From Robiginitomaculum sp. (GTDB taxonomy: Bacteria; Pseudomonadota; Alphaproteobacteria; Caulobacterales; Maricaulaceae): a DNA stretch of 64,000 nt. This document shows positions 53,350-62,874 of the stretch, one piece after another; positions within the stretch are counted from its first letter, which is position 1; every line of letters starts with the position of its first letter. Under the pieces are notes generated by a model, which saw only the letters and a program-made list of their open reading frames with translations, was not told the DNA's origin and made no database searches. The translations under genes were made by a program, and so were the position numbers. The DNA is taken from contig JAJFFQ010000034.1 in assembly GCA_021776565.1 (NCBI GenBank), forward strand, positions 142,332 to 206,331, in the 5' to 3' direction.

Positions 53350-55517
53350 TCTGTGTCGGCAATAGTGTCGGATGGGCTTTTGCGTTTGGCTTCGCGAGAG
53401 ATCAGGGTCATGCGGTCGCGCAATTCATCAAGAATAGCCTTGGCGCCATTGTCAGGGTCGATAATGCGCGGCGTTAAAAACACCAGAAGTTCGGTGCGCT
53501 TTGTGGTAGTTTCATGCCCGCCAAACGTATCGCCAATGACAGGAATACTTGAAAGAAATGGTAAGCCACTTGTTCCTTCCTGTCGCGAATCACTAATCAG
53601 GCCGCCAAGGACGATGGTTTGCCCGCTGCGCGCAGCAACGGTGCTTTCCAGCACACGCTTGGATATGGTTGGTGTCAGTTCACCGGTTGATGCGGTTGTG
53701 GAGACATTACTGACTTCTTGCTTGACCTCCATGGTCACCATGCCGGTTGAACTGACCCGTGGAGTGACATCCAGAATGACGCCTGTGTCCTTGAATTCAA
53801 CAGAATTGACCAGGGGGGCGCTGACGTTAATGACATCGGTGGATTGGCGGGTAATGACCGGAACCTCATCACCGACCTGTAAATGCGCAGACTGGTTATC
53901 CAGAACAACCACGGACGGTGCCGAGACCACTTTCAGGTCTGTTATGCTATCCAGCGCATCAAGTGCAAAGCGGGCGCTGTCGCCCTTGTTCAGTATGAAA
54001 TTAAACCCCGGAAATGTACCATTTGCATCAAAACTTTTACCGGTTGAAAACCCACCCTGGCCGCCTCCACCATCCGCCCCGTTACCGATGCCCAAAATAC
54101 TGCCGGTTTCAAAGAAATATTGTACGCCATAGCGCAACACATCATTCAGGGTTACTTCGGCGATAATCATGTCGATCAACACCTGTGCGGGCGGATGATC
54201 TATTTCACGTAAGGCTTGTGCGACAAGGCGCTGGCCTTGCGGCGTGGCCAGTACCACAAGCGTGTTGTTGATCGGATCACCGATAATGCGCGGGGCGCTG
54301 GCCAGCCCGCCACCCAACACCGGGCCGGATGAATTGTTGCGCGTGCTTGGGCGTTTGGGTCGTGCTCCTGCGCTCGACGAGGTGCGCTGGGCAAGGTCAG
54401 GGGCCACTGAAGATGAGCGCGAGGTGATCGAACTGCCGCCAAAAAGCTGGTTTAGCAAATCTGCGGTCTCCAGCGCCTTGCCATTGTCTATTTTGTAGGT
54501 GCGCAAGTTAACATCGCTCGGCCCGCCCATATCCAGACGATTAACCCAGTTTTTTGTGCGCTCCAGTATCGCCATGCTGGGGGCAATTGCCAATATGGCA
54601 TTGATGCGCTCTATGGCCTGCAATTGCAGGGCACCATCCAGCCCACCACCCGGCCCGGTTTGCAAAACAAGTTCCAGTTCGCTGATGACATCGACGGCAG
54701 AGGCATTGCGCAGACGAAAAATTGCTGTGGACATGCCGGCCAGCCAATCAACATCAAAGGCTGATATTGCTCCAAGTGCGTTTTCGCGCTCAGTGGCGGT
54801 TCCAGTGATTAAAATTAGATTTCGCGCCGGGTCAGCGCGCAAGGCACCTGGTCGGCTAATGGTGCTTTCCAGCAAGGATAGCATGTTGGTTGCGGATACA
54901 TATTCAAGGGGCATAATTGTGATGCCCAGGCCCGGAGTTTTCGCGCTTTTGAACCGCACCTGGCCACCGGAAAGGGCTTCACCGGCAGGGCTGATCCGGT
55001 AACTGCCATCCAGATCGATCAGGCTTGCTGAATTGTTACTGAGCACAGTTTCCAAAAGCACCAAAAGCGATCTGCGGTCAACCGGGTTGCCGGTTGAGGC
55101 GGTGACTTTGCCCTGTACACGCGGATCCAGGATGAACGGCACCTCCAAAAGGTCACCAAGGATGGTCTGCACAACTTCGGGAAGGCTGGCATCCTGAAAA
55201 TTGATGTTAAATCCACCCTGAGAGGTTTTTGATGCCTGATAACGGGCAGCACCAATACGTTTGTCTGTGCCTGGAAAAATCCGGGATTTGTCTTCGTCCG
55301 GATTTGCATTGCTTTGTGATGTGGACGATGTGTCATCAGTGTTCGCATCAATTGTTTTGGGAGCGGTCTGAAAAACGCGGGCAAAGGGGTTTTCCAGCCC
55401 TTTGCTCCGGGTGCCTGTCTGGCACGCCGACAACATCAGCAAAGTGCCACCAAGAAAGAGCGTCATTGCTATTGATCTGTTCACTGTTTTACCGGTTTTC
55501 ACGTCACTATACTCCAT
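53346..55517 (-). CDS. gspD: Type II secretion outer-membrane secretin GspD
   Basis: A 723-residue secretin forming the outer-membrane channel. The N-terminus (residues 1-33) is a lipoprotein-type signal ending LSAC-QTG, unusual but known for some secretins. N0 begins at about 98 (FNINFQDASLPEVVQTILGDL), then N1-N3 (VSATNMLSLLESTISRPG; FRLRNASAVDVISELELVL; YKIDNGKALETADLLNQLFGG). A Ser/Arg-rich insert covers 370-395. The secretin core runs from about 500 (VVSAPSVVVLDNQSAHLQVGDEVPV ends here as a pattern) to VIGDTFGGHETTTKRTELLVFL near the end. First gene of the 16-gene operon; its promoter should be in 55518-55700. Confidence 0.95.
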   Translation of the reverse strand: MEYSDVKTGKTVNRSIAMTLFLGGTLLMLSACQTGTRSKGLENPFARVFQTAPKTIDANTDDTSSTSQSNANPDEDKSRIFPGTDKRIGAARYQASKTSQGGFNINFQDASLPEVVQTILGDLLEVPFILDPRVQGKVTASTGNPVDRRSLLVLLETVLSNNSASLIDLDGSYRISPAGEALSGGQVRFKSAKTPGLGITIMPLEYVSATNMLSLLESTISRPGALRADPARNLILITGTATERENALGAISAFDVDWLAGMSTAIFRLRNASAVDVISELELVLQTGPGGGLDGALQLQAIERINAILAIAPSMAILERTKNWVNRLDMGGPSDVNLRTYKIDNGKALETADLLNQLFGGSSITSRSSSVAPDLAQRTSSSAGARPKRPSTRNNSSGPVLGGGLASAPRIIGDPINNTLVVLATPQGQRLVAQALREIDHPPAQVLIDMIIAEVTLNDVLRYGVQYFFETGSILGIGNGADGGGGQGGFSTGKSFDANGTFPGFNFILNKGDSARFALDALDSITDLKVVSAPSVVVLDNQSAHLQVGDEVPVITRQSTDVINVSAPLVNSVEFKDTGVILDVTPRVSSTGMVTMEVKQEVSNVSTTASTGELTPTISKRVLESTVAARSGQTIVLGGLISDSRQEGTSGLPFLSSIPVIGDTFGGHETTTKRTELLVFLTPRIIDPDNGAKAILDELRDRMTLISREAKRKSPSDTIADTE

Positions 55518-55997
55518 ATGCTCGATTAGTTAGCAGATAGATCGGTGCTGCCCAAGCGCACTTGCAAAGAAAATGTTATTTTTCGCTTGTTTTATCCACA
55601 TGGCGCAGAGGCGGTGCATGACTGTTGGCATAAAATCGGTAAGCGATGGTGATTCGGCATCAGGCAGGGTGATTCTCTGCCGAAAGGTGTTTTCGCGGGC
55701 ATTGGGTCATCAAAATTTGTGCCTTACAGGGGGCAAAATGTCACTAATGCGCCACAAACCTGATAAAAAGGTCAAGATTCATGCGATCTCACTGGATTTT
55801 CCCATAAAGCGTGTGTATTCGGGACGCTGAAATGCTCATCACGAGGTTTCACATGTGCGTTATCATGAGTGTCCTAAAGCTCTGGGCGCAAGGATTGGGT
55901 GTCGGTCTAGCTGAACCGTAATGGCTCACCAGATCGATGATAGTGTGGCAGGGGCACAGTGCTTTCCTGTCAGTCATGGTTTCTGAGGGGAACTTTT
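55518..55997. other. 480-bp intergenic region between gspD and the TonB receptor
   Basis: This gap separates two divergent transcription units and probably holds both promoters and regulatory sites. A plus-strand open frame (55573-55830, 85 codons) shows no family, no good ribosome-binding site and unusual composition, so I do not call it a gene. No clear repeat or hairpin was seen. Confidence 0.5.
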
Positions 55998-58900
55998 ATG
56001 ATTAGCTTGAGACAACTAGCCGGCGGTGTAGCCGTCGCAGCCATTACCGCATCACTTGCCGGTACTGTGATGGCGCAGGAAATTAATTCAAACATGCGTG
56101 GCACAGTCACGCTGGCGTCTGGTGCGCCGGCTGTTGGCGCCACCGTTACCGTGTTGCACGTGCCTTCCGGCACTGTTGCCCGGGCAACAACCGGTTCTAA
56201 CGGCGTATTCACCGAGCGTGGTCTTCGCCCGGGTGGCCCTTACACGGTTACCATTACCGCACCGGGAAAAGCACCTTATCGTATTGAAGACGTATTTCTT
56301 GCTTTGGCTGAAACCTATCGGTTGAATATCGCTCTGGATGATATTGTTCGCGAAGAAGCCATTGTTGTCACCGCCAGTGCCCTTGGCATTAACGGCGGCA
56401 CGTTCGGTTCAAGTTCCACCTTTGGCCTTGACACCATTGAAGGTGTGCCAACGGTTAACCGGGATCTCAAGGAAGTCATCAAGATGGATCCTTCGGTGAT
56501 CCTGGATGCGACCAATCAGGATGCGATCTCTATTGCTGGTGGTAATAACCGCTTTTTGAGCCTGACCGTTGATGGTGTGCAACAAAACGATATTTTTGGC
56601 CTGAACAATTCCGGCTTCCCAACCTTGCGTGCGCCAGTTTCTATTGACGCCATTTCCCAGCTAAGTGTGGAAAAAACCCCGTTTGACGTGGAATTTTCCG
56701 GCTTTCAATCCGGTTCTATCAATATTGTTACCAAATCAGGGACAAATGATTTTCATGGTTCCGCGTTTGGTTTTCGCCGTAATAGTGGCCTGACTGGTGG
56801 TGGTCTGGTTGTTGATGAATGGACGTATGGCGGCACATTTGGCGGGCCGATTATCAAGGACAAGCTGTTCTTCTTTGTTGGTTATGACCGCTTTGAAGCA
56901 ACAAATGTTTTTGATCGTGGCCCCGCCGGTTCTGGTGCCGTGAATGAAATATCCGGTGTGACTGTATCTGAAGCAAATCAGGTTCGGGATATTATGCAAT
57001 CGGTTTACGGGTTTGACCCGCTTGGGTTTGCTTCGGACAGCCTGAAAGAAATCGACGAAAAAATGATTGGCAAGATTGACTGGAACATTACAGACAATCA
57101 TCGGGCCTCTTTCACTCACCAGCGCACAAAGGGCAATCAACTTCGTCCACAAAACAGCTTTGGCAATAATGTTGCCTTGCTGTCTGACTGGTATAATAAT
57201 TCGCAAAAACTGCGTAGTTATTCATTCCAGTTGCTTTCTGACTGGACAGATAACCTCTCGACCGAAGTAAAAATTTCCTACAAAAACTCACCAACAGACC
57301 AGATACCGCTTGGTGGAACGGATTTCGGTCTCTTTGAGATTGAAACCCCGGGTGATGGCGATAACGGTTCCATTTTCCTTGGCCCGGATTTCTTCCGCCA
57401 CGCCAATGATTTGGAAAACGATACCTGGCGCTACAAGTTCACCGCAGACTATGCGGCCGGTGACCATTTGATGACCTTTGGTCTGGAGCGTGAATCAACA
57501 GATATTTTCAACCTGTTTGTTCCAGGCTCTCGTGGTTCATACGTGTTTGACAGCATTGCCGATTTGCAAGCGCAAACGCCGTCCAGCCTGTTTTATCAAA
57601 ATGCAATATCGAATAATCCGCTTGACGGCTCTGCGACCTGGAGCTTCAGCATCAATTCGCTTTACCTTCAGGATGAGTGGACGGTCAATGATACTCTGAC
57701 GGTGCTGGCCGGTGTTCGCTATGAAGATTATGGTTCGACGGACGATGCGATTACGTCCAACCCGATCTTTGCTGGTCGCTATGGCTTTGACAACACCTCC
57801 ACGCTCAGTGGTCGGGACATTATCCTGCCGCGCGTTGGTTTCCAGTGGACGCCAGACGATAACACCACGTTCCACGGTGGCTTTGGCCTCTTCTCTGGCG
57901 GTAGCCCGAATGTGTGGATTTCCAATAACTATTCCAATGATGGCATAACCATCGATGGGATATTTCTGCCTAATCCGGGTGTGGTTGATGGCTTTAACGT
58001 TCCTGCCGCCGCTCAAAACGGTCTGGTGGCCGGTGATGGCAGTGTCAACGCTCTGGATCCCAGCTTTAACATTCCGTCGCAATGGAAGGTTTCTCTTGGT
58101 GTTGAAAAAGATGCCGACATTCCCATGGTTGGCAGCTTCCTGGGTGATGACTGGCGTTTTGGTGCCGACATCATTTACTCATCGGTCAAGGACGGTGTTT
58201 TCTGGAAAGACCTGACTTGCGGTACGCCTGTATCACGGGCATCTGATGGTCGCCCGATTTATGACTGTGACCCGAACCGTTTTGATCTGTTGCTGACCAA
58301 CACCAAACTTGGCCATGGTACGGTGATCTCGGTAACGGCTGAGAAAAGCTTCTGGGAAGGTATGGATTTCCGCACCTCGTATTCCAATCAAAATATCAAG
58401 GATGCCAATTCCGGGCTTAGTTCGACGGCAACGTCAAACTTCGGCAAGAACGCCAGCTATGACAAGAATACGCCCATTCTGGGTACGGCAAACTTTGAGC
58501 GCAAACACCGCTTTACCTTCAACTTTGATTATCGTCATAACTTCTTTGGCGATAACCAGACCCGCTTTACCCTGTTTGGCGAAAGCCGTTCCGGCTCTCC
58601 GTTCAGTTATACCTTTGATGATCGTACAGGTCGTGGAAGCAACAGCCCGTTTGGTATCAGCCGCACATTTGCCCGTCGTGACACGCAGTTGTTCTACGTG
58701 CCAACCGGCCCCGGCGATACCAAGGTTGACCTTTCCGGCATTGCCGATCAGGCTGCGTTCTTCTCCTTCCTCTCAAGTTCAGGTCTGGACAAGTTTGCGG
58801 GCCAGATCGCACCGCGTAACGGCTTTACCAGCCCATGGGCAAGCCGTTGGGACTTTGGCATCAGACAGGAAATTCCAGGCATCTTCCCGGCTGCGGCCAA

Positions 58901-59150
58901 AGGCATCCTGTCGTTTGACATCCGCAATATCGGCAATTTGATTGATAATGGCTGGGGTCAACTGGATCAGATACGCTTTCACTTTGTTCAACCGGTTGTT
59001 ATTGCAACGGTTGATCCGGTAACGGGCCAACTGGCCTATAGTGGCTTTGGTTCTGGTATCGGCACTTCCGGTGGCCGGTTCTCCAATAACTCAAACTTCG
59101 TCAATGCGTCCAACTGGTCTGCCCAGGTGGGTTTGAAATATCAATTCTGA
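55998..59150 (+). CDS. TonB-dependent receptor, Oar-like, with carboxypeptidase-regulatory N-terminal domain
   Basis: A 1050-residue outer-membrane protein. The start at 55998 follows GAGGGGAA and gives a signal peptide (MISLRQLAGGVAVAAITASL ... VMAQ). A CarboxypepD-regulatory-like Ig fold covers about 28-115 (MRGTVTLASGAPAVGATVTV). A plug follows (VNRDLKEVIKMDPSVILDA; FGGPIIKDKLFFFVGYDRFE is the Oar-type signature), then a large beta barrel ending in the aromatic C-terminus LKYQF. Oar-family proteins take up large substrates or, in Myxococcus, take part in protease export. The substrate here is unknown. A strong terminator follows, so it is probably monocistronic. Confidence 0.93.
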   Translation: MISLRQLAGGVAVAAITASLAGTVMAQEINSNMRGTVTLASGAPAVGATVTVLHVPSGTVARATTGSNGVFTERGLRPGGPYTVTITAPGKAPYRIEDVFLALAETYRLNIALDDIVREEAIVVTASALGINGGTFGSSSTFGLDTIEGVPTVNRDLKEVIKMDPSVILDATNQDAISIAGGNNRFLSLTVDGVQQNDIFGLNNSGFPTLRAPVSIDAISQLSVEKTPFDVEFSGFQSGSINIVTKSGTNDFHGSAFGFRRNSGLTGGGLVVDEWTYGGTFGGPIIKDKLFFFVGYDRFEATNVFDRGPAGSGAVNEISGVTVSEANQVRDIMQSVYGFDPLGFASDSLKEIDEKMIGKIDWNITDNHRASFTHQRTKGNQLRPQNSFGNNVALLSDWYNNSQKLRSYSFQLLSDWTDNLSTEVKISYKNSPTDQIPLGGTDFGLFEIETPGDGDNGSIFLGPDFFRHANDLENDTWRYKFTADYAAGDHLMTFGLERESTDIFNLFVPGSRGSYVFDSIADLQAQTPSSLFYQNAISNNPLDGSATWSFSINSLYLQDEWTVNDTLTVLAGVRYEDYGSTDDAITSNPIFAGRYGFDNTSTLSGRDIILPRVGFQWTPDDNTTFHGGFGLFSGGSPNVWISNNYSNDGITIDGIFLPNPGVVDGFNVPAAAQNGLVAGDGSVNALDPSFNIPSQWKVSLGVEKDADIPMVGSFLGDDWRFGADIIYSSVKDGVFWKDLTCGTPVSRASDGRPIYDCDPNRFDLLLTNTKLGHGTVISVTAEKSFWEGMDFRTSYSNQNIKDANSGLSSTATSNFGKNASYDKNTPILGTANFERKHRFTFNFDYRHNFFGDNQTRFTLFGESRSGSPFSYTFDDRTGRGSNSPFGISRTFARRDTQLFYVPTGPGDTKVDLSGIADQAAFFSFLSSSGLDKFAGQIAPRNGFTSPWASRWDFGIRQEIPGIFPAAAKGILSFDIRNIGNLIDNGWGQLDQIRFHFVQPVVIATVDPVTGQLAYSGFGSGIGTSGGRFSNNSNFVNASNWSAQVGLKYQF

Positions 59151-59174
59151 TAAATCAGAACATGCAAAAAACAG

Positions 59175-59205
59175 CGGGGCGGCTCATCGGGTCGCCCCGT
59201 TTTTT
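59175..59205 (+). terminator. Strong rho-independent terminator after the TonB receptor
   Basis: CGGGGCG (59175-59181) pairs perfectly with CGCCCCG (59193-59199) around an 11-nt loop, followed directly by TTTTTT. It lies 25 bp after the stop codon. Confidence 0.9.
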
Positions 59206-59394
59206 ATGGGGCAGAGTTGCCATGATACAAAACCCATAGAGAAAAGTGAAATGTGACACACATAAGGGCTTGCTCTTGGCGAAAGCTGCGTCACAATCCT
59301 CTCCCGAGTCGAGACGGTAAGGTTGCTCCAAAAGATGCCGCCGTCATTATTCAACAGCGTTGTTTCACTTGTGAATGTGATGGGGAGACGAGGG

Positions 59395-60222
59395 ATGGGC
59401 CAGACGGCAAAAGGCATGGCACCAATTGAAGGTACGCCTGCTTTATCTGTGCGCAAGACCAGCGTATCTTATGGTAAATTCAAGGCACTGGATGCTGTTA
59501 ATCTGGAGGTTATGCCCGGGGAAATGGTTGCCCTTATTGGTGCATCCGGTTCTGGAAAATCCACGCTATTGCGCGCTGTGGACGGTTTACAAGAGGCAGA
59601 TGCCGGTTCGGGCCGCATTGAGATATTCGGGCGCAAGCTGCAACGCAATGGCCGTCTTGCCAAGGGGTTGCGGTTTCGACGCCGCGATATCGGCTTTATA
59701 TTCCAGTCTTTCAATCTGGTGGGTCGCCTTAGCCTGTTTAATAATGTGCTGATTGGTTGCCTGGGGCGTATTCCAACATGGCGCGGTATTTTTGGACTGT
59801 TTCCGGCTGAGGACAGGGTGAGCGCCATGGCGGCGCTGGATCGTGTTGGCGTTGGCGAATTTGCCGGTCGGCGTACCTCAAACCTTTCTGGTGGACAGAT
59901 GCAGCGTGCGGCCATTGCCAGGGCACTGGTGCAGCGCGCCCGTATGGTGTTGGCGGACGAACCGATTGCCTCGCTGGATCCTGTCTCGGCACGCAAGGTG
60001 ATGGAATTATTGCAGGAACTGAACCAAACTGACGACCTTACCGTGGTCGTGTCCCTGCACCAGGTGGATTACGCCATGCGCTATTGCCAGCGTGTTGTGG
60101 CACTCAAGGCAGGCAAGATTATTTTTGATGGCCCCACCAGTGATCTGAACCGCAAAACACTCATCAAAATTTATGGTGAAGAGTATGAGGACGCGTTTTG
60201 GTCAACAGAGGCGGCAGAATAA
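59395..60222 (+). CDS. phnC: Phosphonate-type ABC transporter ATP-binding protein (PhnC)
   Basis: A 275-residue ABC ATPase. Start at 59395 is chosen for the GGGGAGACGAGG stretch just upstream; in-frame ATGs at 59323 and 59380 are alternatives. Walker A is GASGSGKSTLL, the Q-loop is FIFQSFNLVGRLSLFNNVLIG (typical of PhnC), the signature is LSGGQMQRAAIARALVQRA, and Walker B is MVLADEPIASLD. It energises import of a phosphonate, phosphite or related oxyanion. Its TAA overlaps the ATG of the next gene by 1 bp (TAATG). Confidence 0.92.
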   Translation: MGQTAKGMAPIEGTPALSVRKTSVSYGKFKALDAVNLEVMPGEMVALIGASGSGKSTLLRAVDGLQEADAGSGRIEIFGRKLQRNGRLAKGLRFRRRDIGFIFQSFNLVGRLSLFNNVLIGCLGRIPTWRGIFGLFPAEDRVSAMAALDRVGVGEFAGRRTSNLSGGQMQRAAIARALVQRARMVLADEPIASLDPVSARKVMELLQELNQTDDLTVVVSLHQVDYAMRYCQRVVALKAGKIIFDGPTSDLNRKTLIKIYGEEYEDAFWSTEAAE

Positions 60223-62156
60223 TGAAAAATCAAATCGTCCTCTTCTTTGTTGTAATGCTGCTGGTGCTTGGCATGGCTATGGTGCCGCCTGGACAGGCAC
60301 AGGAAAAAGAAGTGCCAAAACGGGTGTTGAACTTTGGTGTTCTGACCACAGAAGCCAGCGATAATTTATCTACGCTTTGGGCACCTTTTCTGGAAGACAT
60401 GGGCGATATGACCGGGCTGCAGGTCAACGCTTTTTTCTCCGCCGATTATGCAAGCCTGATCGAGGCCATGCGCTTTGGCAAAATAGAGGCCTCGTGGTTT
60501 TCCAATAAACCGGGGCTGGAGGCAGTGCGCCGCTCTAATGGTGAGGTGTTTGCCAAGGCCACTTATCCCGATGGTGCACCTGGGTATTATTCGGTTCTGC
60601 TGGTGCCGACAGACAGTCCCTACAAGACGCTGGATGATATACTCAAATGTGACAACACGGTCGATTTTGGTATGGGTGATCCAAACTCTACCTCTGGCAC
60701 CTTGATGCCCATGGCCTACGTGTTTGCCCCGCGCGGCATTGTTCCCACAGAATGCTTCAAGAATGTCACCAATGCCACCCACGAAGCCAATGGCTATGCG
60801 GTGGCCAACAAGCTGGTGGATGTGGCGACCAACAATACCACGAACTTGAAACGCCTGGCCCGAACGCAGCCGGATATATTGTCCCGTATCCGGGTGCTGT
60901 GGCAATCACCACTGATCCAGACGGATCCCATTGTCTGGCGCCGCGATCTTGATCCCGTCATCAAGCAAAAACTGCTTTACTTTTTTATGACCTACGGTCG
61001 GCGTGCCGACAATCCTGAGGAATTACAACGCCAAAGGCAGGTGCTTGCGGAGCTGGATTTTGGTGCCTTTTTGCCATCATCTGACGCGCACCTTGACCCC
61101 ATCATCCGGCTGGAGATTATCCGCGATATGGCGCAGACGCGCAGCGATTTTTCTCTGGACGAAGATGAGCGCGCGGCAAAACTTACAGAACTGCAAGAGC
61201 AACTGAACGCCGTTGGCGCTGGTGAAGACGAAATTGTCGAGGCCGTGGGCATAGATGCCAATAGCAAAAGAAGTTCACGCAGCAAGGCCAAAGCCGTGCC
61301 ATGGCAGCGTATAGGCTTTACCTTGAGTATTGGCCTTGTTGCCTTTGCCCTGTTTTTCTGGAGTTCGGCAACCCGGGGTGCCGGGCCGACCAAGCCCGTG
61401 CGTGAACGCCTGTTTGACGCCAGTGTCTGGGCTATTTTTCTGGCGCTATTGATCTGGGCATATGTTGCCGCCGAGATTTATAAAACCCCTGACCTTATCA
61501 ATAATGCCGATAAAATGGGCGAGTATGCCGAAGGCTTTTTGCATCTGGACTGGAAAGAGGGCTGGCTGTATTTGCAACAAATGTCTGTGACCATACAGAT
61601 CGCGCTATGGGGAACCTTCCTGTCGATCCTGTTTGCCATTCCCTTTGGTCTTTTATCCTCGCGTAATGTTGCCCCGGCACCGGTGGTGTTTTTTATGCGC
61701 CGGATCATGGATGCGTTTCGCTCGATCAATGAGTTGGTGGTTGGCACCATGTTTGTGGTCACCGTTGGCCTTGGCCCGTTTGCCGGGGTTATGGCTCTGG
61801 CGGTTCATACCACCGGGGTTTTGGCCAAGCTGTTCTCCGAAGCCGTTGAGGCCATGGATCCGGGGCCGGTAGAGGGCGTTCGGGCCACCGGCGGGCGCCC
61901 CATTCATGAGGTGATCTGGGGCGTTATTCCACAGGTTGCCCCGCTGTGGACGTCCTATGCGCTCTACCGCTTTGAAACCAACACCCGTTCGGCAACTATT
62001 CTCGGCCTGATCGGTGCTGGCGGTATCGGCCAGCTGTTGTTCGAGCAAATCCGATCATTCCAGTATGGCAAAACGGCGGCCATTTTGCTGATAATTATTG
62101 TTGCTGTCACCATTGTTGATATGTTGAGCCAGATTTTGCGCAAACGCCTGATGTAG
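60222..62156 (+). CDS. Fused PhnD-PhnE: phosphonate-type substrate-binding domain joined to the permease
   Basis: A 644-residue chain that combines two normally separate subunits. Residues 1-27 are a signal peptide or anchor. Residues about 35-320 form a PhnD-like binding domain (LNFGVLTTEASDNLSTLWAP; SLIEAMRFGKIEASWFSNKPG; GMGDPNSTSGTLMP; HEANGYAVANKLVDVATNN). A charged helical linker (about 320-365) leads to a membrane helix near 372-390. A PhnE-like permease follows, with the EAA loop EAMDPGPVEGVRATGGRPIHEVIWGVIPQ and the end ATILGLIGAGGIGQLL. The tethered binding domain would sit in the periplasm. The fusion is in one uninterrupted frame. No phosphonate-breakdown genes are adjacent. Confidence 0.92.
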   Translation: MKNQIVLFFVVMLLVLGMAMVPPGQAQEKEVPKRVLNFGVLTTEASDNLSTLWAPFLEDMGDMTGLQVNAFFSADYASLIEAMRFGKIEASWFSNKPGLEAVRRSNGEVFAKATYPDGAPGYYSVLLVPTDSPYKTLDDILKCDNTVDFGMGDPNSTSGTLMPMAYVFAPRGIVPTECFKNVTNATHEANGYAVANKLVDVATNNTTNLKRLARTQPDILSRIRVLWQSPLIQTDPIVWRRDLDPVIKQKLLYFFMTYGRRADNPEELQRQRQVLAELDFGAFLPSSDAHLDPIIRLEIIRDMAQTRSDFSLDEDERAAKLTELQEQLNAVGAGEDEIVEAVGIDANSKRSSRSKAKAVPWQRIGFTLSIGLVAFALFFWSSATRGAGPTKPVRERLFDASVWAIFLALLIWAYVAAEIYKTPDLINNADKMGEYAEGFLHLDWKEGWLYLQQMSVTIQIALWGTFLSILFAIPFGLLSSRNVAPAPVVFFMRRIMDAFRSINELVVGTMFVVTVGLGPFAGVMALAVHTTGVLAKLFSEAVEAMDPGPVEGVRATGGRPIHEVIWGVIPQVAPLWTSYALYRFETNTRSATILGLIGAGGIGQLLFEQIRSFQYGKTAAILLIIIVAVTIVDMLSQILRKRLM

Positions 62157-62197
62157 CTTGCCAAAAATAATTTGGATGAGGTTATGACCGAAGTGGA

Positions 62198-62833
62198 TTA
62201 TTCTGTGGTAAGGTAGCCATAGGCAAAATCTGCAAATTCATTAGCAAATTCATCGTCATCCATTTTCAAACCCCAGTCTGGTGTTAAATCCTGGAAAAGA
62301 ATGCGTTCTACGAAAATGGTGTTGAAAAAAAAGGCAAGTACACTGGCTGTTTGCACACTGTCCGGTCGCACAATTTCATTTTCATAACGTTCAATGAACA
62401 AGGTGCAGGAGAGCAAAGAACGGTTTATCCAGTCTTGCCAATCACCACCAATTAATTCCGGTCTGGTGTGCGCTAAAACATACATGGCCTTCATAACATG
62501 CTTTTGCTGAACCAGTTGGCGTACTGCGATCCTGGCTAGTTTGCGCAAGGCTTGTTTTAGCCCGACGCTGCCCAGTCTCAGTTTAGCCTGATCGCTCTCG
62601 ACCCATTGCTCCAATTTCTGTCTTTGCAGATCAAATAAAACCGGAATTAACGCATCCTTGTTTTTGAATCGTCGGTATAATGCTGCTGTTGAAACACCCG
62701 CGGCAATGCCAATTTCTGCCACACTTATGTCGTGAAAGTTTCTGGTTTTTAGCATTCTATCAAGAGCCGTCAGGATTTTGTCCTGGGTTATTTGCGAGCG
62801 TTTTTGCTGTGCCGGGATGGTTCCTTGACTCAT
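62198..62833 (-). CDS. TetR/AcrR family transcriptional regulator
   Basis: A 211-residue repressor-type regulator. The N-terminal HTH (about 15-62) reads ILTALDRMLKTRNFHDISVAE, then AGVSTAALYRRFKNKDALIPV. The rest is the variable ligand-binding helical domain. A 15-bp perfect palindrome lies just upstream of its start, so autoregulation is likely. It is divergent from the CPBP protease and convergent with the phosphonate transporter, 41 bp away; the target genes are uncertain. Confidence 0.92.
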   Translation of the reverse strand: MSQGTIPAQQKRSQITQDKILTALDRMLKTRNFHDISVAEIGIAAGVSTAALYRRFKNKDALIPVLFDLQRQKLEQWVESDQAKLRLGSVGLKQALRKLARIAVRQLVQQKHVMKAMYVLAHTRPELIGGDWQDWINRSLLSCTLFIERYENEIVRPDSVQTASVLAFFFNTIFVERILFQDLTPDWGLKMDDDEFANEFADFAYGYLTTE

Positions 62834-62853
62834 AATATCTCATGCTCCATATT

Positions 62854-62874
62854 GTAAATGTGATTCACATTAAC
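62854..62874. promoter_or_regulatory. Palindromic candidate TetR operator
   Basis: AATGTGA-T-TCACATT (62857-62871) is a perfect 15-bp palindrome, and two further flanking pairs match (62854/62874, 62855/62873). It lies 20-40 bp upstream of the tetR start codon in an AT-rich stretch, the usual place for a TetR operator. Confidence 0.6.

Noticed and set aside
55573..55830. 85-residue plus-strand frame upstream of the TonB receptor
   Set aside because: No family, no convincing ribosome-binding site, and Cys/His/Arg-rich composition typical of a non-coding frame.
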